A stretch of DNA of 18,192 nucleotides from SURF-24 sp964537965 (GCA_964537965.1 CAZIDB010000087.1:1-18192); one strand, 5' to 3'; counted from the first letter of the stretch, positions 6,536-15,533 are shown. Numbers and translations: made by a program. The notes: generated by a model not told the origin, from the sequence alone.

Positions 6536-8008
6536 TTGTTACCAGATAAACCAAACTCTTATTGCGGAATATTCGGAATCTATGGCAATCAATCTTCATC
6601 AATAATTACTTATTATGGTTTACATGCATTGCAGCACCGTGGTCAGGAAGCTTCAGGAATTGTCTCTGCTGAAGAAAGAGAAAATGGTAAAATAACTTTT
6701 AATGTTCATAAGAGTTTAGGATTAGTATCAGAAGTTTATGATGATAATATTTTGAATAATGATCTGAAAGGTTTTGCAGCTATAGGACATAACCGGTATT
6801 CTACTACCGGTGCTTCAGAATCAAGAAAGAACATTCAGCCTTTTGTAGTGAATTACAGGATGGGACACCTTGCCGTTGCACATAACGGTAATCTTACAAA
6901 TGCTTACATTCTAAGAGAAAAACTTGTTGACGACGGAGCTATATTTCAGACAACAAGTGATACGGAAGTAATACTTCATTTAATTGCAAGAAGTAAGTTA
7001 AATGAGCAGGTTGAACAGGTTAAAGAAGCTCTGAAATTAATTGAAGGAGCTTACTGCCTTGTGATTCTTACCAACGATAAACTAATTGCAGCAAGAGATC
7101 CTCACGGATTCAGACCTTTGGTAATTGGAAAATTAAACGGAAGTTTTATTATATCATCTGAAACATGTGCACTGGATATAAATCAAGCGGAATATATCCG
7201 GGATGTTGAACCCAATGAGATGATAGTTATCGATAGGGATTTAACTTCACTTGAGAATCTGAAAAGTTTTAAAATTCACGAAACTCAACCGGTTAAAAAG
7301 CAATGCATCTTTGAATATATTTATTTCTCCCGCCCGGATAGCAGAATCTTTGGTCATAGCGTAGATAAAATGAGAAGAAAGCTCGGAAAAATTTTAGCTA
7401 AAAATCATCCGGTTAAAGATAAAGAAGATCAAAAAGTAATTGTAATAAGCGTCCCTGATAGTTCTAATACAGCAGCATTAGGATACGAAAGCCAGCTTAT
7501 TAAAGATGGCATTAAAGCTAAATTTGAAATCGGATTGATAAGAAGCCATTATATAGGCAGGACGTTTATTATTCCCGGCAAGCAAAAGCGAGAGATCGGA
7601 GTCAGAGTAAAATTTAATATTGTTAAAGGAGTTCTTCATAATAAAACAGTTGTTCTTGTAGATGATTCGATTGTGAGGGGAACAACATCCAAACAACTTG
7701 TAAACCTTATTAAAGAAGCCGGACCTAAAGAAATTCATATTAGAATTTCTTCTCCGCCAATAATAAATCCTTGTTTTTACGGTATGGATTTTCCATCCAA
7801 GGAAGAATTGATTGCTTACAATATGAAATCTGATATTGATAAAATCAGAGAATACCTTGACGTTGACAGTTTAGAATATCTGACTATTGATGAACTACTT
7901 GATGCAATGGTTGAACAGGAACCGGAACATTTTTGTACGGCCTGCTTCTCTGGTAATTATCCAACAGACATAAATAGCTCCATTAACAAGGAAGTTTATG
8001 AAGAGTAA
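6536..8008 (+). CDS. purF: amidophosphoribosyltransferase (Fe-S type)
   Basis: PurF makes 5-phosphoribosylamine from PRPP and glutamine, the committed step of purine synthesis. With the TTG start the product has 490 residues and a 9-residue propeptide (MLPDKPNSY) before the nucleophile Cys10 of CGIFGIYG, which must be exposed by cleavage. The Ntn glutaminase domain shows LQHRGQEASG, GHNRYSTTG and HNGNLTNA; the phosphoribosyltransferase domain has the PRPP loop VVLVDDSIVRGTTS at 372-385. Cys257, Cys413, Cys467 and Cys470 (in QCIFEY, NPCFYGMD, FCTACFSGNYP) match the four cluster ligands of the Bacillus-type [4Fe-4S] enzyme. It is the first gene after a terminator and overlaps the subtilase gene by 11 nt; no other purine gene is present. 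Confidence 0.95.
   Translation: MLPDKPNSYCGIFGIYGNQSSSIITYYGLHALQHRGQEASGIVSAEERENGKITFNVHKSLGLVSEVYDDNILNNDLKGFAAIGHNRYSTTGASESRKNIQPFVVNYRMGHLAVAHNGNLTNAYILREKLVDDGAIFQTTSDTEVILHLIARSKLNEQVEQVKEALKLIEGAYCLVILTNDKLIAARDPHGFRPLVIGKLNGSFIISSETCALDINQAEYIRDVEPNEMIVIDRDLTSLENLKSFKIHETQPVKKQCIFEYIYFSRPDSRIFGHSVDKMRRKLGKILAKNHPVKDKEDQKVIVISVPDSSNTAALGYESQLIKDGIKAKFEIGLIRSHYIGRTFIIPGKQKREIGVRVKFNIVKGVLHNKTVVLVDDSIVRGTTSKQLVNLIKEAGPKEIHIRISSPPIINPCFYGMDFPSKEELIAYNMKSDIDKIREYLDVDSLEYLTIDELLDAMVEQEPEHFCTACFSGNYPTDINSSINKEVYEE
7988..7994 (+). promoter_or_regulatory. ribosome binding site of the subtilase gene, inside purF
   Basis: AAGGAAG ends 3 nt before the ATG at 7998 and lies within the last codons of purF. 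Start and Shine-Dalgarno sequence are both inside the purF frame, which supports translational coupling of the two genes. Confidence 0.6.
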
Positions 8009-11000
8009 ATTATTTTTATTCTTCTTTATACTTGCTGCAGTTACATTTTCTAAAACTACATTTTTCATTAAGTACAGGAAAAATGTAACCGCTAATGAAA
8101 TCGAATCAATTATTGCGACTAAAAATTTAGGGTTAAAGCAAACCAATTCGGTTTTATCCAAAAACAGTTCTAATATTTCTATAAAATATTTTGCTAAAGG
8201 ATTAGGAAATGAATCGGATGCTCTTGCCAACATCATAAAGGTTGAGACAGATTCAGACATTTCGCAAAGTGAACTTGAGAATATTTTTAGCTCTGTTGCT
8301 GATGTTGAATATGTGCAAAAGAGTAATATCTATAAAATTGATATCATCCCGGATGACGAACATTTATCGGAACAATGGGGTTTGGTTAATACTAATTCGT
8401 TCTCAGCCTGGGATATAACTAAAGGAAAAGATACTGTTGTTGTTGGAGTAATTGATACCGGGATTGATTATCTCCACGAGGATATTGCTTCCAATATTTT
8501 CATAAACAAAAACGAAGACCTGAACGGCAACAATAAACTTGATGCTTCTGATTTAAATGGAATTGACGATGATAATAACGGTTTTATTGATGATGTTATT
8601 GGCTGGGACTTTACTGACAGACAGGGATTTCCTTTTGATTCTACAGGTGGAGATTATCTGAATTGGGATAATAATCCTTTAGACGATAACGGCCACGGTA
8701 CAAACGTAGCAGGAATAATTGCAGCAGAATCAAATAATAAAATCGGAATTTCCGGGATTGCACCTAATGTGAAATTACTCAACCTTAGGGCTTTCGATCC
8801 CACTGGTAACGGGGAAGAAGATGATGTTGCTGCGGCAATTCTTTATGCAGTTAAACAAAAAGTAAAAGTGATTAATATGAGTTTTGGTGATGCATCTTTC
8901 TCTTTGGTTCTTAAAGATGTAATTAATTATGCGTACAACAAAGGAGTTATTCTAATTGCAAGTGCGGGGAATGATGGAAAAAATATTCTGCATTATCCTT
9001 CCGGTTATTCTGAAGTACTGAGTGTGGGTGCTTCAACTAAAGAAGATTATATCGCAAACTTTTCAAACTTTGGTTCTACAATAGATTTAATTGCACCCGG
9101 TTCAGAGATATTTACTACAGCAATCGGAAATAAATATACGAGCATTGGCGGAACATCAGCAGCAGCGCCTTTTGCAAGCGGTGTGGCAGCTTTAATTAAA
9201 TCTGTAAAGAATTTTTCACCGGATGAGGTTTACCAGATACTAAAATCTACAAGTGACGATATTCAACCGGTTGGATGGGACGACAGAAGCGGCGCCGGAA
9301 GATTAAATGCATTTAATGCGCTTAGCGCTTTGGCTCCTGCAATCGTAAGATTTGATTCACCAAAACAGGATTATTGCACTAATAAAGATTCAATGAAAAT
9401 AATTGTTACTGCATTATCGCCGTACTTTGTAAATTATGATCTGGATTATGGAATTGGAAATAACCCTACAACCTGGACAACACTTATCGACAAACAAACC
9501 AACCAGGTTAATAATAAAAATATCTTTAATCTTTCGGTTAAAAATTTTAAGGATTCGGTTTATACATTACGCCTGCTTGTAAGACAAGTTAACGGTAGGA
9601 ATCTTGAAGAAAGAATTAATTTCATTATTGACAGAACACCACCACAGATAGAATTGGTTTCCTTAAGCAATTCTTACTATGGTGAAAAATCAACCGTGCT
9701 TGCACAGGTTTATACAAGCGATATAAGTACATTAAAAATGTTCTACAGGCAAAAGGGAACAGCAGATTTCAGCTTTACCTCTCTGGATGGTTTTAACACA
9801 AATACTTTTTTTGTAAAACAACTTCATTACGGTTTCATCCCGAAATCAATTTTAAATTCGAATACCACTTATGAAATTTATTTTGAGGCAGAAAATTTAG
9901 CGGGATTAAAAAGCATCCTGAAGAATAAGGATAATTATTATGAAGTAACCTCCGACAAAAGCTTCAATATAATTCCTGAGTATAAACAGGATTTTACTTT
10001 ACCATATGGAAACATCTTTAAAAATCCGGTCAACTTTACAAATCAGAATTATTCCGAGCTGTTACTTCAGGAAGCTGTGAATTCTAAATACTCAACTTAC
10101 TTGTATAAGTTAGAAGGAGACAAATTAATAAAAGTTGATTCAACTAAAACAAAATTTCCAAAAGAGTACGGAGACTTTAACAATAACGGCAAATGGGATT
10201 TGTTAAGCTCATTCAGCAGAAACGGAATAATTGATGAGCAAAGTAATTTAAATTCCACCTCACTTAATCAGCAATATAGTGATACTACAGGAAACTTTTT
10301 TCCAATTCTTGCAAAGGATTTAGATAATGATGGTAAGGTTGAGATATTATCTTTAATGAAAGATTCGGTTTTAGCTGTGTGGCAGGTTAATAATAACCTG
10401 TCTGTTACTTTGGAAGATACTCTCAGAAATTTTTCGCAAAAAGATAAATTAGATTCCGAGACAAATATTTTTCCGTTTGCAAATGCAGAAATAGCTGACG
10501 CAAACAATGATGGCAAGAATGAAATCTGGGCAGTTGATCATGACGGCGATATAATGAGTTTTGGTGTTGATGGAATAAATTCATATTCACGCAGAGAAGT
10601 AATCCATACGGATTTTGCAAGCACTGCTTCCATAATTTCTAAAGGTGATTATGACGGAGACAATATTGAAGACATTGCCGTACTGCTGCAATCCTCAGAT
10701 AATTATAGTATTGCACCTTATAATTTTCTTTTAGTGTTTAATACTAACGAAAATAAATTGAATGTGGTGTTTGAAAAATATTTTATTGATCCATCTGCCG
10801 AATATAATTCATCATTCAGAAAAGTTGAAAGCGCACTAAGATTAGCAGATATTAATAATGACCAGGTGGATGAGATTGTTCTTTTCGCTTTTCCTTACTC
10901 ATATATTTTCAGTTATGATGGCGGAAAGAATACAGTTATTAACTACAAAGAAAATATAAATTCAAATTCTGTTTTTATCGGGGATATAAATTCCAACGGA

Positions 11001-12215
11001 ATTCCCGAGGTAGCATTTCCAACTTCAAATGGAATTGATTTTTACGAATTTATTAAAACAGACAGACCTAACACCCCAAATAATTTAACGGGTTATAGTA
11101 TTGATTCATCTTCTGTTCAATTAGCATGGGAAGGGAATAGCAACAAATATTACATTTTAAGAGGAGTGAATAATTCACTGTCAATAATGGATTCAACTGA
11201 TGGAAATATTTACCTAGATAATAATGTTTCCAAAGGTGCAAAGTATTTCTACCAGGTTATCGCAAATGATGAAACAAAAACTGTAAAAAATTCTTCTCCG
11301 AGTAACATTGTTGAGATATTTGTTCATAACCCGGCAAAGGTTATCGACGCAAAAAGTTTATCTGCAAAGAATATTCTTTTAACCTTTGATGAAAAAGTAA
11401 AAAATACTATTGAGAATATTCAATCATTCAAAGTTAATAATTCCGTAATCCCTTCATCAGTATCTTCTGAATCCGAAAACTCTTATCTGCTCAGTATGAA
11501 AGAATCTCTGCCGATAGGGGAGAATAGAATAATGATTAATGGTTTAAGAGATTTTTACAATTCACCCATTGCCATTGATACAATTTTCTTTGAAGTTGAA
11601 CAAACGGAGCAGCAAGAACAGTTTTATATTTCTTCATTCAAATTAGCATCCGATAATGAAGTAAGAATTAATTTTAACCTGGCTGTCAATCAGAATTCAT
11701 GCCTGCAGTTCTCAAACTATGAATTCAACCCATCAAACTCAGTTACTTCAGTTAGTTTTGCAGATGGAGGAAACAACTCAATCACATTGAAAACAGAAAA
11801 ACCAGTCTCTTCCATTGGTAAAGAATTCAGATTAAAACTGAAAAATATTATTTCATCTGAGAGTACCGGAAGCATTAGAATAAATGAAGAAACCGGCAGC
11901 TACATCATTCTTTCATCCTATGCAGATCATCTTGAAAATATTTTTGTATATCCATCTCCAGTAAGATTAAAGGATAATAATCTTCTTACGTTCGCCAACC
12001 TGACTAAACGGGCAAAGATTATTATATTTAACCTCAATGGAAATAAAATTAAAGAACTTTATGAAGACAACGGTGATGGCGGAGTTGAATGGGATCTGAA
12101 AACAGACGACGGCAGCGTCATCAGTTCAGGTGTTTATATTTACAGGGTAACAAGCATTGACGATAATAACAACGAAGGCAATAATAAAATAGGTAAATTC
12201 GTGGTAATAAAATGA
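7998..12215 (+). CDS. secreted S8 subtilisin-like protease with FG-GAP-like repeats and T9SS type A sorting domain
   Basis: This 1405-residue exported protein has a signal peptide (about 1-18: basic start, FLFFFILAAV core). An inhibitor-like propeptide follows (about 20-115), then an S8 domain with Asp153 (VIDTGID), His233 (NGHGTNVAG), oxyanion Asn325 (SAGNDG) and Ser387 (GGTSAAAP), so the full triad is present. A Ca-binding-like insert rich in D/N (174-200) sits between Asp and His. Ig-like regions follow at about 450-660. At 725-1005 come six D-x-[DN]-x-[DNG]-type loops (726, 774, 834, 884, 951, 996) spaced 45-67 residues apart, as in FG-GAP/VCBS propeller blades. Next are an Fn3-like domain (1024-1108), two SbsA-type Ig-like regions (1110-1305) and a T9SS sorting domain (1313-1405: VYPSPV, SGVYIYRV, KFVVIK). 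Cell-surface or secreted action is inferred; the substrate is unknown. It overlaps purF and pgsA. Confidence 0.9.
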   Translation: MKSKLFLFFFILAAVTFSKTTFFIKYRKNVTANEIESIIATKNLGLKQTNSVLSKNSSNISIKYFAKGLGNESDALANIIKVETDSDISQSELENIFSSVADVEYVQKSNIYKIDIIPDDEHLSEQWGLVNTNSFSAWDITKGKDTVVVGVIDTGIDYLHEDIASNIFINKNEDLNGNNKLDASDLNGIDDDNNGFIDDVIGWDFTDRQGFPFDSTGGDYLNWDNNPLDDNGHGTNVAGIIAAESNNKIGISGIAPNVKLLNLRAFDPTGNGEEDDVAAAILYAVKQKVKVINMSFGDASFSLVLKDVINYAYNKGVILIASAGNDGKNILHYPSGYSEVLSVGASTKEDYIANFSNFGSTIDLIAPGSEIFTTAIGNKYTSIGGTSAAAPFASGVAALIKSVKNFSPDEVYQILKSTSDDIQPVGWDDRSGAGRLNAFNALSALAPAIVRFDSPKQDYCTNKDSMKIIVTALSPYFVNYDLDYGIGNNPTTWTTLIDKQTNQVNNKNIFNLSVKNFKDSVYTLRLLVRQVNGRNLEERINFIIDRTPPQIELVSLSNSYYGEKSTVLAQVYTSDISTLKMFYRQKGTADFSFTSLDGFNTNTFFVKQLHYGFIPKSILNSNTTYEIYFEAENLAGLKSILKNKDNYYEVTSDKSFNIIPEYKQDFTLPYGNIFKNPVNFTNQNYSELLLQEAVNSKYSTYLYKLEGDKLIKVDSTKTKFPKEYGDFNNNGKWDLLSSFSRNGIIDEQSNLNSTSLNQQYSDTTGNFFPILAKDLDNDGKVEILSLMKDSVLAVWQVNNNLSVTLEDTLRNFSQKDKLDSETNIFPFANAEIADANNDGKNEIWAVDHDGDIMSFGVDGINSYSRREVIHTDFASTASIISKGDYDGDNIEDIAVLLQSSDNYSIAPYNFLLVFNTNENKLNVVFEKYFIDPSAEYNSSFRKVESALRLADINNDQVDEIVLFAFPYSYIFSYDGGKNTVINYKENINSNSVFIGDINSNGIPEVAFPTSNGIDFYEFIKTDRPNTPNNLTGYSIDSSSVQLAWEGNSNKYYILRGVNNSLSIMDSTDGNIYLDNNVSKGAKYFYQVIANDETKTVKNSSPSNIVEIFVHNPAKVIDAKSLSAKNILLTFDEKVKNTIENIQSFKVNNSVIPSSVSSESENSYLLSMKESLPIGENRIMINGLRDFYNSPIAIDTIFFEVEQTEQQEQFYISSFKLASDNEVRINFNLAVNQNSCLQFSNYEFNPSNSVTSVSFADGGNNSITLKTEKPVSSIGKEFRLKLKNIISSESTGSIRINEETGSYIILSSYADHLENIFVYPSPVRLKDNNLLTFANLTKRAKIIIFNLNGNKIKELYEDNGDGGVEWDLKTDDGSVISSGVYIYRVTSIDDNNNEGNNKIGKFVVIK

Positions 12216-12784
12216 TTAAAGGCATTAAGCTTGATGAAATTTTTACATTAGCAAATCTTCTTAGCTTTATAAGGTTATTATTCTGCTTCCCGGTAATATA
12301 TCTTATAATGGTAATGGACAGATCATATTCAACAAGAGTAATAACCGTAATCGTTCTTCTTATTGCGGCATCCACTGATTATCTGGATGGTTACTTTGCA
12401 AGAAGATTCAACAAGGTAAGTGAACTTGGCAAAATAATTGATCCGTTAGCAGATAAAGCGTTGGTCGGAGTTATCGTACTGTTCCTTTACATCAAAGGAG
12501 AAATATCTGATTTTTATATAACGATTACTTTGGGAAGAGACTTATTGATTTTCATCGGCGGAATGTATGTTTCAGTTAAAGTTGGGAAGGTAATTCCTAG
12601 CGATATGATAGGTAAAATAACAGTTACAATAATTGGATTTTTTCTGCTTTCAGTTATTCTGAAATTAGAGCAATACCAAAACACAATCTTTTTAATTTTT
12701 GAATATGGAAGCATTGCACTCATTTTTATATCATTCATAAATTATACCGTAAGAGGTATTAAAATATTAAGGACTAATTCATAA
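12212..12784 (+). CDS. pgsA: CDP-diacylglycerol--glycerol-3-phosphate 3-phosphatidyltransferase
   Basis: The 190-residue polytopic membrane enzyme makes phosphatidylglycerol phosphate from CDP-diacylglycerol and glycerol 3-phosphate. The CDP-alcohol phosphotransferase signature D-x2-DG-x2-AR-x8-G-x3-D-x3-D is exact: Asp56, Asp59-Gly60, Ala63-Arg64, Gly73, Asp77 and Asp81 (STDYLDGYFARR and GKIIDPLADKAL). An N-terminal ANLLSFIRLLFCFPVI segment fits PgsA, and further helices follow at about 83-95, 107-120, 135-150 and 158-180. Other CDP-alcohol transferases share the motif, so the substrate is a strong but not certain inference from overall similarity. Its ATG overlaps the subtilase stop in ATGA with no Shine-Dalgarno sequence, so it probably depends on translational coupling. 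Its stop overlaps the ftsY start by one base. Confidence 0.88.
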   Translation: MIKGIKLDEIFTLANLLSFIRLLFCFPVIYLIMVMDRSYSTRVITVIVLLIAASTDYLDGYFARRFNKVSELGKIIDPLADKALVGVIVLFLYIKGEISDFYITITLGRDLLIFIGGMYVSVKVGKVIPSDMIGKITVTIIGFFLLSVILKLEQYQNTIFLIFEYGSIALIFISFINYTVRGIKILRTNS

Positions 12785-13725
12785 TGAAATTATTCAGCAA
12801 CATAAATTTTAATAAACTGAAAGAAGGCTTAGCAAAAACAAGAGACAAACTCGTTAACAAGATAGTGGAAACTGTTTCCGGAAAAGCAAAACTTGATGAA
12901 GAAATTCTTGAGGAACTGGAAGATGTTTTGTTAAGCAGCGATCTGGGATTTGATACTACAGAAAAAATAATAAACAATACAAAGGTAAAACTAAAATCAA
13001 TTAAGGACAGAAGCCAGGATAGCATTCTTAACACTATTCAGGAAGAGCTGACGAATATTCTTTTAGAAAACTATAAAGGAAGAATTGAAAACGAGATTGA
13101 TAAATTCAAACCGTATGTAATTTTGATTGTTGGTGTAAACGGAGTAGGAAAAACCACAACAATAGGAAAGCTTGCACACAATTTTAAAAAGTCAGGGTTG
13201 GACGTTTTAATTGGTTCGGCAGATACATTCAGAGCTGCTGCAAATGAACAACTTGAAATTTGGGCAAAGCGGGCAGGTGTTGAAGTTATAAATGGAAACA
13301 ATACCACAGATCCTTCTGCAGTTGTCTTCAATACATTACAGGCAGCAGTAAAAAGAAAAGCAGACGTGGTTATTATTGATACTGCAGGCAGACTTCATAC
13401 AAAGCAGCATTTGATGGAAGAATTAAGAAAGATTGAAAAGGTAATTAAGAAGGTAGTTGATTATGGTCCGAATGAAACATTCTTGATTCTGGATGGAACT
13501 ACCGGGCAGAATGCGGTTATACAAAGCGAAAATTTTAATCAGGTAACAAAACTAAGCGGAGTTATTATAACTAAACTTGATGGAACAGCTAAAGGAGGAG
13601 TTATTTTCCAAGTCAGTACAAAATTTAATTTACCGATAAGATATATTGGTGTTGGAGAGGGAATTGAAGATTTGCAGGATTTTGATCCTAAATTATTTGT
13701 CTCAGCTTTGTTCTCCAAAACTTAA
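12784..13725 (+). CDS. ftsY: signal recognition particle receptor FtsY
   Basis: FtsY is the GTPase that receives SRP-bound ribosomes at the inner membrane. The 313-residue protein consists of the N domain (about 1-100, four-helix bundle) and the G domain. G-domain motifs are the P-loop GVNGVGKTT at 117-125, DTFRAAANEQL at 147-157 (the SRP GTPase insertion region), DTAGR at 199-203, LDGTTGQNA at 236-244, TKLDGTAKGG at 263-272 and GVGEGIEDLQDF at 289-300. The first and last of these separate it from Ffh, which would have a methionine-rich M domain after the G domain; this protein ends at the G domain. There is no long acidic A domain as in E. coli, so membrane attachment must rest on the N-terminal helix (MKLFSNINFNKLKEGL). 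The pgsA stop and ftsY start share one base. Confidence 0.95.
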   Translation: MKLFSNINFNKLKEGLAKTRDKLVNKIVETVSGKAKLDEEILEELEDVLLSSDLGFDTTEKIINNTKVKLKSIKDRSQDSILNTIQEELTNILLENYKGRIENEIDKFKPYVILIVGVNGVGKTTTIGKLAHNFKKSGLDVLIGSADTFRAAANEQLEIWAKRAGVEVINGNNTTDPSAVVFNTLQAAVKRKADVVIIDTAGRLHTKQHLMEELRKIEKVIKKVVDYGPNETFLILDGTTGQNAVIQSENFNQVTKLSGVIITKLDGTAKGGVIFQVSTKFNLPIRYIGVGEGIEDLQDFDPKLFVSALFSKT

Positions 13726-13742
13726 TTACCAACTGGTTTAGA

Positions 13743-14639
13743 ATGAAAAAGATAATTATAATTAATCCCATCGCCGGAAGAGGCAGATGCGAAAAGATAA
13801 TTCCTAAAATTAAAGAAACTATAAAAAAACAAGTTCATGATTTTGATATTCTTTTAACTGAAGGTAAAAATCATGCAAAGGAGTTCGTTGCCGGTCTTAA
13901 AGATGAAATAAAAGTTATCTATTCAGTTGGCGGAGATGGTACTATAAATGAAATTGTAAATGGAATAAGAAATTTTGAAAATACAATCCTTGGGATTCTG
14001 CCTTTTGGTTCGGGTAATGACTTTGCAAAATCCTTAGGTATAAAACACGATCTTACTACTTTTGCTAAAGTACCTGAAACTAAAAAGATTGATATCGGAA
14101 AGGTTTCTTATAAAATATCGTCTTCTGAGGCATTTAACGAAACTTTCTTTGTAAATAGTCTTGGGATTGGATTTGATGCCCTTATAGCTCACCTAATAGC
14201 TAAAAACAAGACTTTAAAAGGATTACCTCTGTACTTATCAGCTGTATTTAAAGGAATAACGAAATTTAATTCCTTTGAGGCTGAGGCTAAGTTTGATGAT
14301 GACATTTATCTTGGTAAAAGATTATTAATTGCCATTGGCAATGGTAAAACATCCGGAGGTGGTTTCAAACTTAATCCTTTTGCAGAACTTTTTGATGGCA
14401 AACTTGATGCTTGTTTAGTTGAAGATTTATCTCGTCTTAAAATATTAAGAAAACTTCCAAAGGCAATTATTGGTACTCATACAAGTCTAAAAGAAGTCTC
14501 GATTAAAACATTTAAAAATTCAGAGATCGAATTAAAACAACCAACATGGATGCATTCAGATGGGGAAGTAATAAGTGATTCAGTAAATTATGTAAAGACG
14601 TCAATTCTAAATAAGAAATTAAAAGTGATAATCAATTAA
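13743..14639 (+). CDS. diacylglycerol kinase-family lipid kinase (YegS/BmrU type)
   Basis: The 298-residue protein has the DAGK catalytic fold: an N-terminal strand and loop INPIAGRGR at 7-15, the nucleotide-binding VGGDGTINEIVNG at 62-74, LPFGSGNDFAKSLGI at 86-100, and a C-terminal beta domain with GNGKTSGGGFKLNP at 199-212 and FDGKLD at 217-222. The conserved HSDGE at 271-275 completes the family pattern. Such enzymes phosphorylate diacylglycerol or a related lipid; the exact substrate is not visible from sequence. There is no membrane helix or signal peptide. It starts 17 nt after ftsY without an obvious Shine-Dalgarno sequence and ends the five-gene run. Proximity to pgsA fits a phospholipid-turnover role, but that is inference. 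Confidence 0.87.
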   Translation: MKKIIIINPIAGRGRCEKIIPKIKETIKKQVHDFDILLTEGKNHAKEFVAGLKDEIKVIYSVGGDGTINEIVNGIRNFENTILGILPFGSGNDFAKSLGIKHDLTTFAKVPETKKIDIGKVSYKISSSEAFNETFFVNSLGIGFDALIAHLIAKNKTLKGLPLYLSAVFKGITKFNSFEAEAKFDDDIYLGKRLLIAIGNGKTSGGGFKLNPFAELFDGKLDACLVEDLSRLKILRKLPKAIIGTHTSLKEVSIKTFKNSEIELKQPTWMHSDGEVISDSVNYVKTSILNKKLKVIIN

Positions 14640-14687
14640 ACAATAGTTTACATAATATATATTATCGGCCTCATTTACATTTCGATA

Positions 14688-15533
14688 TTAGTATTTATAA
14701 AAACCTTCACCGGTTTTTCTTCCTAACTTATTTGCATTAACCATATTTCTTAATAATGGACATGGCCTGTATTTGTCATCTCTGAATCCGTCATATAAAA
14801 CTTCCATAATTGATAAACACACATCCAACCCTATAAAATCCGCAAGCATCAATGGTCCCATAGGATGATTCATGCCCAATTTCATAACTTTATCAATATC
14901 TTCTTTTGAACCTACACCTTCCATCAAAGTAAAAATTGCTTCGTTAATCATCGGCATCAATAAACGATTAGAAATAAATCCCGGGAAATCCTTAACTTCA
15001 ACCGGTACTTTTTCCAGCCTTTCAGTTAATTCGTATACTTGTTTAAAAGTATCATCAGATGTTAAATGACCTCTTATTATTTCTACCAACTTCATAATTG
15101 GAACCGGATTCATAAAATGCATACCGATGAATTTTTCCGGCCGGCTGTTCTTAGCTAATTCTGTAATTGATATTGATGAAGTGTTTGTAGCAAAAATTGT
15201 ATCCTGCGGAAATATTTTTTCAAGCTCAAAAAATAAATTAACCTTGGCATGTTTATCTTCGTAAATTGCTTCAATAATTAAATTAGTTTCTGCCGGTATT
15301 AATTTATAATCATTGAGAAATGTAATTCGTTTTAAACTGTCATCAGCAATAACCGGATTGATTGTCCCATTATTAACGAGTTTATCAAGACTGGATTGTA
15401 TCTTACTATTTGCTTTATCAAGCGACTTTTTATCTTTATCAACCAGGAAAACATTGAAACCTTTTGTAGCAAAAACCTGGGCAATCCCGTTGCCCATTGT
15501 ACCAGCCCCAAATACACCCAATGATGATATCAT
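14688..15533 (-). CDS. 3-hydroxybutyryl-CoA dehydrogenase
   Basis: The 281-residue NAD(P)-dependent enzyme interconverts 3-hydroxyacyl-CoA and 3-oxoacyl-CoA, in beta-oxidation or in butyrate/acetoacetyl-CoA metabolism. The N-terminal Rossmann domain opens with GVFGAGTMGNGIAQVFA at 6-22. Catalytic-region motifs are ATNTSSISIT at 115-124, GMHFMNPVP at 137-145 (His139), Glu151 in KLVEIIRG, and DFPGFISNRLLMPMINEA at 182-199. The C-terminal dimer domain contains GMNHPMGPLMLADFIGLD and ends with GRKTGEGFYKY. The length equals the stand-alone Hbd family; there is no fused crotonase domain. A good Shine-Dalgarno sequence (AAGGAAG) sits 4 nt before the ATG. It is the last gene of the minus-strand run, 48 nt downstream of the PSP1 gene, and may be only loosely linked to it functionally. 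Confidence 0.92.
   Translation of the reverse strand: MISSLGVFGAGTMGNGIAQVFATKGFNVFLVDKDKKSLDKANSKIQSSLDKLVNNGTINPVIADDSLKRITFLNDYKLIPAETNLIIEAIYEDKHAKVNLFFELEKIFPQDTIFATNTSSISITELAKNSRPEKFIGMHFMNPVPIMKLVEIIRGHLTSDDTFKQVYELTERLEKVPVEVKDFPGFISNRLLMPMINEAIFTLMEGVGSKEDIDKVMKLGMNHPMGPLMLADFIGLDVCLSIMEVLYDGFRDDKYRPCPLLRNMVNANKLGRKTGEGFYKY

Noticed and set aside
7895..8260. 121-codon open frame on the minus strand across the purF/subtilase joint
   Set aside because: It is antisense to two clearly coding frames, has no recognisable domain and no ribosome binding site; it is a shadow of the real genes.
14652..14665. 14-bp perfect palindrome ATAATATATATTAT between the convergent lipid kinase and Hbd genes, a possible bidirectional terminator
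   Set aside because: It is entirely A/T, has no loop and no flanking T-run, and such palindromes are common by chance in this composition.
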